The notes beneath the pieces are model-generated. The model made no database searches. It saw only the letters and a program-made list of their open reading frames with translations, and was not told the origin of the DNA. A stretch of DNA of 14,811 bases from assembly GCA_964412395.1 (NCBI GenBank), contig CAYPOY010000109.1, forward strand, positions 1 to 14,811. Reading direction: 5' to 3'. Numbering within the stretch: position 1 is the first letter of the stretch; every line of letters begins with the position of its first letter. Origin of the DNA: CAYPOY01 sp964412395 (GTDB lineage: Bacteria > Chloroflexota > Anaerolineae > B4-G1). This document shows positions 1 through 6,513 of this stretch, piece after piece. The position numbers and the translations under genes are program-made.

Positions 1-1373
1 CTGTCGGCTGTACTACCGTGATGAGCTTTGGTCCGTACAGTGTAACCCATTTCAATCAACCAGGCCAGATTGGGACCAATACTGAATCCAGCGTCAATGC
101 GCAACTCGATGGACACAGGGTTGAGGTTCGTCTGATTGTCGGTTTCGAGGTAATTCAACCACTCGTCCAGAGCGAGCAGTTCGTCCTGCAATTCGTTGAC
201 TGTGCTCTGGTGCTTGTCACGCTGGCGTTGCAGCTTCTTGAGATCGCGCCAGGCGCGTTTTTCGCGCTTTTGGGCAGATATCAGCCTGCGGCGTGCCTTG
301 GCCAGTCTGCAATGCGATCTTTCTTCGCGTCCCTGGGCCTGGTACTCGGTTTCCCAATCCGTTACCGTGCTTTGGAGACCCTCGATCTCAATCTTGGTCT
401 CTCGAATCCGCTGCCAGAGCAAGCTTTCCGCTCGTCGGGTGCGCTCCAAGGTCTCTTCCAACTCCTGTATCCGCGCCACCAGTTCACGCCGACGCTCTCG
501 AACCAACTCGACCCGTCGCCGCGGGCGAACACCCAACAGCTCTTCCACGGCTTGAACCGCCGCTTGCAAGCATTCCGCCAACAAGGTACGTCCTGTGTAG
601 CGCTGCAAGGTCAACATCAATCGCTTCCAACGCTCACACACCAGCGAGGTCACGGCTGCCTGGTATCCTTTGCTGATGCCATCCTCCATCCAGCCAAAGC
701 TGGCCTCAGAATAGTCAGTGCTGGTCGAACTGACTTCGCGTCCGGTCAGATCGACGTCGATCACCAAGCGCCCCTCTTGCCGGATCGTTTCCATCACGGA
801 GGCGTCGATGAAGGGACGCGACAGGGTCTGCAACACTTCCACCACAGCCATCAGTGTGTCTTCATCAGCAGCATCCAGGGTCCGGCTGACCCCCGAATAG
901 TGCACAAATGTGTCTTGTCCCCAGGCTTCGACCACAGTTGGATCCTTGGCGATCGGATTATCGGACAGATTAAGGTCTTGCAGGTACTCGATGCCGCCCA
1001 AGATCCCCACCAGGAATTCGATCAATTTCGTCTGGGGCCCACACTCGGGACCTTTTCGTTGCTCAAGGGGCACTGCTTCCAGTCCCGCCACCAGACCCAG
1101 TGCTTGAGCAAAGTGTCCCAGCACAACCGACCAGGCGTGATCCGTCGTCGCGTCAATCTCGTCGCCAACAACCTGGTCTCCGATCAGTTCGGCGATCCGG
1201 CGGGCTTCGGGGCTGGTCCCATTTGGCTTCGTCGTGATTTCATACACGTTCCCCTGAGGTACCACTGGGATGACTCGCAGAGGAATCTCCGCCAACGCTT
1301 TTTCCAAGATGTTGTCCAGCGTGTCAGTGAGTGGATCATCGGTTTGCTGTTTTGTCTGAGATGGTATAATCAT
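1..1373 (-). CDS. DDE transposase, C-terminus beyond left edge
   Basis: The minus strand is open from an ATG at 1373 to the window edge, about 457 codons without a stop. An AGGAGAG ribosome site lies six bases upstream. The protein has the layout of a DDE transposase. A beta strand with acidic residues, VIDVDLTG (D206 and D208), is followed by GWMEDGISKGYQAAV. A long charged coiled-coil stretch (about residues 275-400) comes next, and then a second acidic strand, ELRIDAGFSIG (D427). The final catalytic acid would be outside the window. The enzyme would cut and rejoin the element's ends. The 469-aa plus-strand frame across the same bases (18-1427) is its antisense shadow. The transposase call is firm; the family is not assigned. 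Confidence 0.82.
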   Translation of the reverse strand, partial: MIIPSQTKQQTDDPLTDTLDNILEKALAEIPLRVIPVVPQGNVYEITTKPNGTSPEARRIAELIGDQVVGDEIDATTDHAWSVVLGHFAQALGLVAGLEAVPLEQRKGPECGPQTKLIEFLVGILGGIEYLQDLNLSDNPIAKDPTVVEAWGQDTFVHYSGVSRTLDAADEDTLMAVVEVLQTLSRPFIDASVMETIRQEGRLVIDVDLTGREVSSTSTDYSEASFGWMEDGISKGYQAAVTSLVCERWKRLMLTLQRYTGRTLLAECLQAAVQAVEELLGVRPRRRVELVRERRRELVARIQELEETLERTRRAESLLWQRIRETKIEIEGLQSTVTDWETEYQAQGREERSHCRLAKARRRLISAQKREKRAWRDLKKLQRQRDKHQSTVNELQDELLALDEWLNYLETDNQTNLNPVSIELRIDAGFSIGPNLAWLIEMGYTVRTKAHHGSTAD

Positions 1374-1409
1374 TGTGAACTCTCCTATGCTAGTTGGTTT
1401 GTGATCAGT

Positions 1410-1438
1410 ATCATACCAGCACAGTGAGAGTTTGTCTT
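1410..1438 (-). promoter_or_regulatory. Probable transposase promoter
   Basis: On the minus strand, AAGACA (1438-1433) is separated by 17 bases from TATGAT (1415-1410). The -10 box is preceded by TGG, giving an extended -10. It lies about 37 bases upstream of the transposase ATG. This is a pattern match only. A TTGACA at 1452-1447 looks better as a -35 box but is 31 bases from the -10, too far. Confidence 0.4.
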
Positions 1439-1469
1439 GTTTCAGTTGTCAAAGTTCAGTTTTTGCGCT

Positions 1470-1501
1470 CCAGGAAACATCTCGCTCCTGGTTGCGCAAC
1501 C
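1470..1501. repeat. Inverted repeats at probable IS end
   Basis: CCAGGA (1470-1475) and TCCTGG (1486-1491) form a six-base inverted repeat with a 10-base loop. It runs directly into the perfect 12-bp palindrome GGTTGCGCAACC (1490-1501). The pair sits between the transposase promoter and the stop codon of the peptidase gene. That placement suits an insertion sequence terminus or a transcriptional barrier. No T-tract follows on either strand, so a classical terminator is less likely. Confidence 0.4.
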
Positions 1502-1502
1502 G

Positions 1503-3089
1503 TTACGCTAGTGTTACGGCCCCATCATCTGACCCAATCTCTGCGCCATCGTCTGGATTCACCCAAAGGCTTGTTGGGCAGCCAGTTTCCCACAGGCAAT
1601 AACTGGGAACCCCGAGATAGACCTCCCCGGTCGTGGTGTTGGTCACTGGCTGTGTTAAGGGATCTACCTTGACTTCACCAGGAATCCAGCCATAGGGATC
1701 TACTTCGCTTGCTTCGTGGATCACCATGAAATGGAGATGCGTACCGGTCGAGTTACCAGTACTTCCGATCTCACCGATTCTTTGACTACGAGTAACAACA
1801 GCGCCAGAAATCACGACAGTTGTTGCCAAGTGACCATACGTGGTTTCATACCCGTGCTCGTGCGAGATTGTGACCATTAGACCTAGACCATCGGAGCAGG
1901 GATTGTCCCCTGTAGGTGGGTTCTGCGATTTATCCCAGCAGCCCACATAACTCACGCTGCCATCAGCAGCAGCCAACGCGTCACCACCGACGCCAAAGTC
2001 ATAACCGTCGTGTCCGTCGTAGCAGACATTGTCAGATTTTGGTGACCTATTGCAATTCCTTGAAGTGCCTGCACCTCGTCTCTCTCCCCAGTAGAGAGTG
2101 ATGTTTCCAAGCGCATCACCACGGTCGTTGGGAAATCCACTATATGTTGGATACTCGTGATCGAAGTAACTGGTGATAAGACCGAGCGGATCGCCAGCGG
2201 AATTGAAAGGGAACTGGAGTGTCAATCTGTCCTCACTTTCGAGAAGCAATTTGGCATCACTTGCCACTTGCAGTTCAGCATCAGTCGCATTTCGTGCCGT
2301 ACTCGACACGTACGCTGCCTCTGCAATCTCTTGCTCAACGCCGCTGGCAAACAGCTGATGTACAAGATGGCTCACGGTCGCGTAGCGCCCGTCGCTTATC
2401 AACTCTATGGTGATATTCGGGCGATGCAAGTACACTTTGCCGAATACGGGATACCAACTGGTCGTGAAGTTGTTGATGGCGAGCAGGGTTTCATTTCTAC
2501 CATCGCTGTCAAAATCGCGCACTCTGGCGCGATCATCCATATGCAGGTACTCGGAGAACGCATTCAAGGTGAAGGATGGTCCCAGGTTCTCGATTGAGAA
2601 TCCTTCGCGGACAACATTCTGAACCGTTACTCGTGGATCTGGGACCAATGTGGCCCGTCTATGGAGCCTCAAATGCAAGCCTGATTTCTCCACCTCCCAC
2701 ACGAAGTGTAACTCGGAAGGCGATGGCATTGTTGCAGTACCTGCCGAATACTCCGAATTCGTCACCGTTAAGGTCACGGGATCTCCCGAGCCAATCGTGA
2801 CGTTCAGGGTAAAGGCGTAGGGATCGCTAGCGCTCACGGCGTAGGCGATGCCGTCACCGCCAGTCAGGTTCGCATGGAATACAAGCGAGTTTGTGCCAAA
2901 CCCGCCGTAGCCGTGAAAGGCAAGATCGCTGTGGTAGACGATAGTCTCTGGCGTCGCACTTCCGTAAATGTCTGCTTGAAAAGTCAAGTCGCCCGGCTCT
3001 TGAATGTGCGCTACTGCAGACCCCCCAAGCGTGAAAGTGATGGCTATTGTCAACGCAACCTGCCCGAATCTGTATCCAATCTTGCACAT
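1503..3089 (-). CDS. Secreted M23 family metallopeptidase, possibly truncated
   Basis: I chose the ATG at 3089 because GAGGTG lies just upstream; a GTG at 3101 in the same frame is the alternative, with poor spacing. Residue numbers below count from the GTG. The protein starts with a signal peptide ending near AVA-HIQ. A large N-terminal beta region follows, including DFDSDGRNETLLA (196-208), which resembles an FG-GAP-type loop. The M23 zinc site is complete: HDGYD (H364, D368), YGH (H424) and HLHF (H455, H457). M23 enzymes are zinc endopeptidases that usually cut peptidoglycan cross-links or other Gly-rich peptides outside the cell. The end reads NPDDGAEIGSDDGAVTLA, which looks like the opening of an Ig-like domain rather than a finished terminus. 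The stop is two bases from the insertion sequence, so 3' truncation is plausible. Confidence 0.88.
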   Translation of the reverse strand: MCKIGYRFGQVALTIAITFTLGGSAVAHIQEPGDLTFQADIYGSATPETIVYHSDLAFHGYGGFGTNSLVFHANLTGGDGIAYAVSASDPYAFTLNVTIGSGDPVTLTVTNSEYSAGTATMPSPSELHFVWEVEKSGLHLRLHRRATLVPDPRVTVQNVVREGFSIENLGPSFTLNAFSEYLHMDDRARVRDFDSDGRNETLLAINNFTTSWYPVFGKVYLHRPNITIELISDGRYATVSHLVHQLFASGVEQEIAEAAYVSSTARNATDAELQVASDAKLLLESEDRLTLQFPFNSAGDPLGLITSYFDHEYPTYSGFPNDRGDALGNITLYWGERRGAGTSRNCNRSPKSDNVCYDGHDGYDFGVGGDALAAADGSVSYVGCWDKSQNPPTGDNPCSDGLGLMVTISHEHGYETTYGHLATTVVISGAVVTRSQRIGEIGSTGNSTGTHLHFMVIHEASEVDPYGWIPGEVKVDPLTQPVTNTTTGEVYLGVPSYCLWETGCPTSLWVNPDDGAEIGSDDGAVTLA

Positions 3090-3235
3090 CGTGCACCTCA
3101 CTGTCTCCGAATAGTCAGCTCTGAAGACAATCGGGATCGACCCCAGAGTCGGAAAACGCCCCTACTCCCCAACCAAGACAATGGCGTGCGTTGAGGAAAT
3201 CATCCAAGTTAGCCCACTGTCCGGTCTTCCCACAT

Positions 3236-3264
3236 AGTATAGCACAACAGCGCCGGGCGGTAAA
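3236..3264 (-). promoter_or_regulatory. Probable promoter of the M23 peptidase gene
   Basis: On the minus strand, TTTACC (3264-3259) is 17 bases from TATACT (3241-3236), and TGC precedes the -10 box (extended -10). It would leave a leader of about 140 bases before the ATG at 3089. It overlaps the region just upstream of the plus-strand island, so the two transcription units diverge here. No comparable plus-strand promoter was found in 3102-3290. Confidence 0.45.
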
Positions 3265-3290
3265 ATCCACGCTGCTGCGATGGGGAGAAT

Positions 3291-3680
3291 GTGGGTACTT
3301 GCGGCTTCTACGAGGAACTGATCGAGGTTCCCCTGGACAGCCTGGTGATGAGCGAGGGAGGACAGTACCCGGAACGGGTGCAGCGATATGTCAAAATGCA
3401 CCGGGCCGGTTCCCAGTTCCCGCCCATCGCGGTGGCCGGCGTCACGCCAGACTGTCCCAGGTACCGGATCACGAACGGCCACCACCGCTTCCTTCGGCAG
3501 GCTCACCGCCACGAGCCCCGCCACGAGTACTCGCGGTGGTACTCGCGGTGGTACTCGCGGTGGCAGGACAGACCCTGGCTGCGCGGCGGGTGGGTGCCGG
3601 TACCATCCGGGCCTGGACCTGTTTCTACGTACCATTCGAGGGCGCGAATCGGCGGACGTGCTACCGCCTGGCCCGCATGA
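3291..3680 (+). CDS. ParB-like N-terminal domain protein, frame broken at a repeat array
   Basis: The frame starts at GTG 3291, the first start after an in-frame stop at 3261, with GGGGAG close upstream. Residues 10-67 are ParB-like: VPLDSL, then PPIAVAG, then YRITNGHHRF. The last matches the conserved nucleotide-binding motif (often GHRR). ParB N-domains bind CTP and help load the protein on DNA; whether this copy acts in segregation or as a regulator cannot be told. From residue 79 the frame enters the tandem repeat (EYSRW, YSRW, YSRW) and then becomes low-complexity up to 3680. A better continuation is in another frame from 3527 to 3700: AGQTLAARRVGAGTIRAW, then YVPFEGANRRTCYRLARM. It resembles what follows GHHRF in ParB-like proteins. 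I read this as one gene of 3291-3700 with a -1/+2 shift at the repeat. Confidence 0.6.
   Translation: MGTCGFYEELIEVPLDSLVMSEGGQYPERVQRYVKMHRAGSQFPPIAVAGVTPDCPRYRITNGHHRFLRQAHRHEPRHEYSRWYSRWYSRWQDRPWLRGGWVPVPSGPGPVSTYHSRARIGGRATAWPA
3507..3563 (+). repeat. Family A palindromic repeat, array A1
   Basis: CGCCACGAG occurs twice (3507-3515 and 3519-3527), then TACTCGCGGTGG three times in tandem (3528-3563, 12-bp period, perfect). The junction makes the palindrome CGAGTACTCG (3525-3534). The core and flanks match the copies at 6436-6456 and 6598-6666, with shared consensus CCYGCCRCGAGTACTCGCRG. It lies inside the ParB-like gene, at the point where its reading frame changes. Confidence 0.85.
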
Positions 3681-3712
3681 GCGACACCGAAATGGGGTGA
3701 AGGCTGGCGCGT

Positions 3713-3877
3713 TTGCTCGGTCGCGAGTGGTGTCCCCGGTGCAGTCGGTTCCTCAACTACCGCCCCGACCCAGGCGTATGCCTCTCGTGCCATCTGGCGA
3801 TACGCCCAGACGTAAAACTGGAGGTGAAATGTTTCCAACCGAAACTCAGATCATTGCTGCTGCCATCGAAACGATGA
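3713..3877 (+). CDS. Possible small zinc-ribbon protein
   Basis: This frame carries a clear two-knuckle zinc ribbon: WCPRCSRF, then a spacer, then VCLSCHLAI. It has no ATG. TTG 3713 is usable, with GGTGAAGG about nine bases upstream. It is in the same frame as the C-terminal part of the broken ParB-like gene, separated only by the TGA at 3698. The ribbon may therefore once have been the tail of that ParB-like protein, as in the large ParB at 7577, which also carries one. It overlaps the next gene by 49 bases, and its end after VKLEV is probably not meaningful. It could be a relic rather than a gene. Confidence 0.3.
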   Translation: MLGREWCPRCSRFLNYRPDPGVCLSCHLAIRPDVKLEVKCFQPKLRSLLLPSKR

Positions 3878-4197
3878 CGGCGGTTGCAGCCGGGCAAGGC
3901 TTCGAGCCTGACGGCTGCTGCTGTGCGTACTTTGCCCCCAGCGCACCGGGCATCGTCCCACCGCGCCACGTCGGCAAGGTGTGGGCAATCATGCTTTGCC
4001 GGGGCGGGAATGACAAATGCGCCAACGTCATTGCTTGGGGGAAGGTCCAGGGCCCCCTGCGGGCCCGGGTGCTTGAGCCGGGGGATTGCGACGCTGTTGT
4101 CGCAGAAGGCAAGCGACTCATCGCGGCCAAGCAGGCCCGTGGGTATCGGGCTGGATATGCGGAGATGCTGGCTGAGTGCAGCCTGTCGCAGGTGTAG
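3829..4197 (+). CDS. Small protein with WGR-like features
   Basis: ATG 3829 has a strong GGAGGTGA site three bases upstream; the open frame extends back to 3388 but that part is non-coding shadow. The 122-aa product has GKVWAIMLCRGGN, NVIAWGKVQGP, and then EGKRLIAAKQARGYRAGY. The order (strand, W-G-K/R turn, charged helix ending in K-x-x-G-Y) resembles WGR domains, which bind nucleic acid in PARP-like and stand-alone bacterial proteins. The match is by eye and weak. An earlier CCC cluster and a DKC could add metal binding. It follows the ParB-like gene and precedes 4294 by 96 bases. It may be a nucleic-acid-binding accessory protein of the island. Confidence 0.75.
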   Translation: MFPTETQIIAAAIETMTAVAAGQGFEPDGCCCAYFAPSAPGIVPPRHVGKVWAIMLCRGGNDKCANVIAWGKVQGPLRARVLEPGDCDAVVAEGKRLIAAKQARGYRAGYAEMLAECSLSQV

Positions 4198-4230
4198 GTA
4201 CATAGCAGTTCCTGCCATGTGCCGGGGGGA

Positions 4231-4258
4231 TGATGGAGCTGGCAGCCAAACTCCATCA
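4231..4258 (+). terminator. Weak intergenic hairpin, possible attenuator
   Basis: TGATGGAG (4231-4238) pairs perfectly with CTCCATCA (4251-4258) across a 12-base loop, followed by CCCTTTTCG. The stem is short and the T-run only four bases, so at best it is a leaky terminator or attenuator between the genes at 3829 and 4294. Confidence 0.3.
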
Positions 4259-4293
4259 CCCTTTTCGTTAGCTTACCAGAACGGAGGTGAAAG

Positions 4294-4968
4294 ATGAAGC
4301 AGATGTTCACAGACCGGTGGCAGAACACTCGGGGCGAGACCATCATCGAAGACCACTACCGCCTCACAATCGCCGAGGCTGAAGCTGAAGTTGAGCAGGC
4401 TCTGAACGAGAGCTGGCTCCAGCGCTGCATTCGGCGTGCCGAAGCGATCGGGGGTTGGGTCAAAAAGATACAGACCCGGGTGATCAGAGATGACCAGGTC
4501 AATCGCAGGTGGGTCAACTACTCGCCACGGCCCTACGTCCAGGGCTACGGGTGCGATGGCACCACCGACCGATGCATCCACCTCGTAGCTTTCACGTTGG
4601 CCCAACGTTTGGGTCTCGACTACGATGCGCTCTACACAGAAGTGTACGGTGACGCCGAGGAGGGCATAGGGTGGTCGGAGTATCTCGAGCCGGCAAGGGA
4701 CGAGACATTCGTGCCAGACGAAATCGAGCCACTGTTGGCTCTCGACGACTTGATGGATGTCAACAACTACAGGCTGGCCGGGCGGCTGGGCGAAGAACTG
4801 ATCAAGCTCGGTTTAGTACCAACCAACTGGGGCTACGTTCGCAGCGGGCCGGCGTTTGAGGCTCGCAAGAGACAGGCACTCCTGAACGTGTTAGAGCCTG
4901 CCGGGAGTACAGGAGCCGGACCTGTCTGCCGGGCCACAGGCAGGGATGATCAAGTTCATAGTGACTGA
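4294..4968 (+). CDS. Hypothetical protein, 224 aa
   Basis: ATG 4294 has GGAGGTGA three bases upstream, the same strong site as the previous gene. I do not recognise the family. Residues 25-50 form a Glu/Ala-rich helix (TIAEAEAEVEQAL). A middle section has aromatic turns (RWVNYSPRPYVQGYGCDG), and an acidic helical C-terminal half includes LALDDLMDVNNY and GRLGEELIKLGLVP. It has no signal peptide or membrane segment, so it is probably cytoplasmic. The last ~20 residues (GAGPVCRATGRDDQVHSD) derive partly from a family B-like repeat at 4921-4944 and look unlike the rest, so the original C-terminus may have been altered. The gene overlaps the next one by 23 bases, suggesting coupled translation. 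Confidence 0.8.
   Translation: MKQMFTDRWQNTRGETIIEDHYRLTIAEAEAEVEQALNESWLQRCIRRAEAIGGWVKKIQTRVIRDDQVNRRWVNYSPRPYVQGYGCDGTTDRCIHLVAFTLAQRLGLDYDALYTEVYGDAEEGIGWSEYLEPARDETFVPDEIEPLLALDDLMDVNNYRLAGRLGEELIKLGLVPTNWGYVRSGPAFEARKRQALLNVLEPAGSTGAGPVCRATGRDDQVHSD
4921..4944 (+). repeat. Family B-like repeat, diverged copy
   Basis: CCTGTCTGCC, GGGC, CACAGGCAGG is related to the family B 20-mer at 6725-6744 (reverse complement) and to 10182-10202, with four or so extra central bases. CCTGT and ACAGG pair as a small hairpin. It overlaps the last codons of the 4294 gene and ends one base before the next ATG (4946). Confidence 0.45.
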
Positions 4969-5572
4969 CCAGGACGTGGTCCCCGGCGTGCGTTACGCCA
5001 TTCTGAAGCAGGTCGGTAGCGTGCTGGGCACCGTCTCACACTCGAACGACCTGCAAGATGCTGTAGAGACGGCGCAACGATACGCCGCCGCCCACGACGG
5101 CGCGGTGGTCGAGATCGAGGTAGAGACCGAGGCAGAGGAGGAGGCAACCATTGGAATCACGCTCGACGTGCTCCGCCTCCTGTTCCAAAGCGCCCGCCGC
5201 TGGTGGTATCACCGTCGACTGCGGGAACGGGGGGAGGTGGCAGAGGCACGACGGCGGGAGAGAAGGTCGGTTCAGGAGCACGTCAGGTGCATCGAGAAAG
5301 CCACGGTGCTGCACGTCGGCTGTGGTGTCTGGACCCTCTACCGCCATGGTTGGGCCTGGCTGCAAGGATACGGCGGCCTGGACAACCTCGTCGTCCAGGC
5401 GGCGCTCTGCGCCGGTGTCCCGGCTTTCGACACGACCACCATACCCGACGAGAACCTGGTCGCGCTGTTGCGCGGGCCGTTCCCGGGCGATGATCCCCTG
5501 GGGACCCTCGAGCATGCCCGCTCTCTGGGCGCTCGCGTGTACGACGATCCTGACCAAGCAGAGGAGGAGTAA
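4946..5572 (+). CDS. Hypothetical protein, 208 aa
   Basis: ATG 4946 lies inside the end of the preceding gene; the GCAGGG just upstream is a poorly spaced ribosome site, so initiation is probably coupled. I do not recognise the family. Residues 1-60 alternate strand and helix (IKFIVTDQDVVPGVRYAI, then DLQDAVETAQRYAAAHDGA). Residues 80-120 are a basic helix rich in Arg and Trp (SARRWWYHRRLRERGEVAEA). The C-terminal part includes VLHVGCGVWTLYRHGW and LVALLRGPFPGDDPLGTLEHARSLG. The basic helix would suit nucleic-acid contact, but that is a guess. The stop overlaps the next start as TAATG. Confidence 0.8.
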   Translation: MIKFIVTDQDVVPGVRYAILKQVGSVLGTVSHSNDLQDAVETAQRYAAAHDGAVVEIEVETEAEEEATIGITLDVLRLLFQSARRWWYHRRLRERGEVAEARRRERRSVQEHVRCIEKATVLHVGCGVWTLYRHGWAWLQGYGGLDNLVVQAALCAGVPAFDTTTIPDENLVALLRGPFPGDDPLGTLEHARSLGARVYDDPDQAEEE

Positions 5573-5964
5573 TGTATCTACACTTTGCGTACATATTTGA
5601 TGAGCCCCAAGAACGGGGGACCGATGTGGGGCTCGTGGTGGGCAAAGCAGTCGAGATGGACTGCCAGGTGCGCTACTGGTGGCTCAGCGATGCCATGCAC
5701 CTGCAGGGCTCTCCTGACCGCCTGATTGTCTGCGTGCGCCATTTCAACGTGGGGGTGGACACGGAGATGGATCTCTACCAGGCACTCGAGGAAGCGGGAT
5801 CTAACTGGGATGAACTGGAACTGGCCTCTCCGGACGAGTGGACACTCCTGGGTCAACAGATTGATTCGCACCAGGAAGTTCGGTATCCCAGAGACATCCA
5901 ACTGTTGTTTGGCCCAGGCGGTATAGAAAGCGCGGAGCCCTCCCGTGAGCACCCTGCCCATTGA
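5572..5964 (+). CDS. Hypothetical protein, 130 aa
   Basis: The ATG shares one base with the preceding TAA (TAATG), with GAGGAGGAG upstream. That is a textbook translational coupling site. The family is unknown. The protein is acidic and soluble, with a compact alpha/beta look: MYLHFAYIFDEP, RLIVCVRHFNVGVDTEMD, LYQALEEAGSNWDELEL, and a final WTLLGQQIDSH. It has no signal peptide, membrane segment or Cys motif. It overlaps the next gene by 20 bases. Confidence 0.78.
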   Translation: MYLHFAYIFDEPQERGTDVGLVVGKAVEMDCQVRYWWLSDAMHLQGSPDRLIVCVRHFNVGVDTEMDLYQALEEAGSNWDELELASPDEWTLLGQQIDSHQEVRYPRDIQLLFGPGGIESAEPSREHPAH

Positions 5965-6499
5965 GATCAGGGACGTGGCCCCGGGTCCCGGTTTCACCCG
6001 GCTGGACGGCAAGACGAACGACGGCTTGCCCGATGGGGTTCACACCGGTGGCGTCTGGGTAAGTCCTGATGGGGCCGAATACTGGAAGCCGCTGGACGGT
6101 CGCCCGTGGGCCAACGTGGATTACCACGTGTCCACCCGCGAGGCCGAGTGCCTGGATGTGATGGCCGGGGAGCCTGCGTTCCCCCGCAACTGGCGGGTGG
6201 AGAAAGCCGGTATGGTCACTGTGGACGGCGCGACTCATACCCGCTGCTGGTTGGTACGGGGCAAAGCGTGGGTGGTGCCCGACGACTGGCCTGCCGACGC
6301 CCTGCGGTTAGAGCACGTCCTGGAGGTCGAGCGGGGCCTGCGCTTGCTCAACGCCCGAGGCTGGACCGTCGGGGACAGCCTGAAGGTCGCCTTCGACCGC
6401 GAGGGCAGGCCGTTCATCCTCGACCTGTCGTGTGCCTGCCGCGAGTACTCGCAGCGGGCTGGCCGGACAGCCGGGCAGACGACGAGTGGCGGTTTCTGA
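5945..6499 (+). CDS. N-terminal half of a split gene, weakly kinase-like
   Basis: GTG 5945 starts inside the previous gene with GGAG seven bases upstream. Residues 35-160 resemble a protein-kinase-like lobe pair: YWKPLD (K48), an acidic pair at 66-68, WLVRGKAW, then a helix ending ARGWTVGDSLKVAFD (D144), then RPFILDLS (D160). The spacing is loosely like the Lys, Glu, catalytic-loop and metal-Asp order of that fold. The likeness is weak and activity is not claimed. After LDLSCA the frame reads through a family A repeat (REYSQR) and ends 19 residues later. The sensible continuation, DDEWRFLRWAEAMGFERL, is in another frame, so this and the 6514-6903 frame were probably one gene of 5945-6903. Confidence 0.65.
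   Translation: MSTLPIEIRDVAPGPGFTRLDGKTNDGLPDGVHTGGVWVSPDGAEYWKPLDGRPWANVDYHVSTREAECLDVMAGEPAFPRNWRVEKAGMVTVDGATHTRCWLVRGKAWVVPDDWPADALRLEHVLEVERGLRLLNARGWTVGDSLKVAFDREGRPFILDLSCACREYSQRAGRTAGQTTSGGF
6436..6456 (+). repeat. Family A palindromic repeat, site A2
   Basis: A single copy contains the perfect 12-bp palindrome GCGAGTACTCGC (6441-6452) flanked by CTGCC and AGCG. It matches the consensus of A1 and A3. It marks the point where the kinase-like gene changes from the frame at 5945 to the frame read downstream, the same -1/+2 direction as at A1. Confidence 0.75.
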
Positions 6500-6513
6500 G
6501 ATGGGCCGAGGCG

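Larger units (their letters stand above)
1..1501 (-). mobile_element. Insertion sequence, left part beyond window
   Basis: The element holds the transposase gene at 1-1373, its upstream promoter region, and a probable terminus near the 12-bp palindrome GGTTGCGCAACC at 1490-1501. The boundary at 1501 is inferred because the next gene's stop codon begins two bases later. The opposite terminus and any target duplication lie outside the window, so the ends are not proven. I did not assign an IS family. Confidence 0.55.

Noticed and set aside
18..1427. 469-aa plus-strand open frame as a gene
   Set aside because: It is antisense to a transposase with acidic motifs, an AGGAG site and a promoter. 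The plus-strand translation is rich in Gln, His and Pro with no recognisable domain.
3102..3290. Plus-strand promoter for the island
   Set aside because: TAAAAT at 3261 and TAGTAT at 3235 resemble -10 boxes but neither has a credible -35 box at proper spacing.
3388..3828. Upstream extension of the 3829 gene
   Set aside because: The open frame overlaps the ParB-like gene and the repeat, gives low-complexity Arg/Pro/Ser protein, and a strong ribosome site sits directly before ATG 3829.
3525..6456. Programmed ribosomal frameshifting or translational bypass at family A repeats
   Set aside because: No slippery heptamer or standard stimulatory layout is visible. Gene disruption, a slipped tract or a sequencing error explains the shifts more simply; kept only as a question in the findings.
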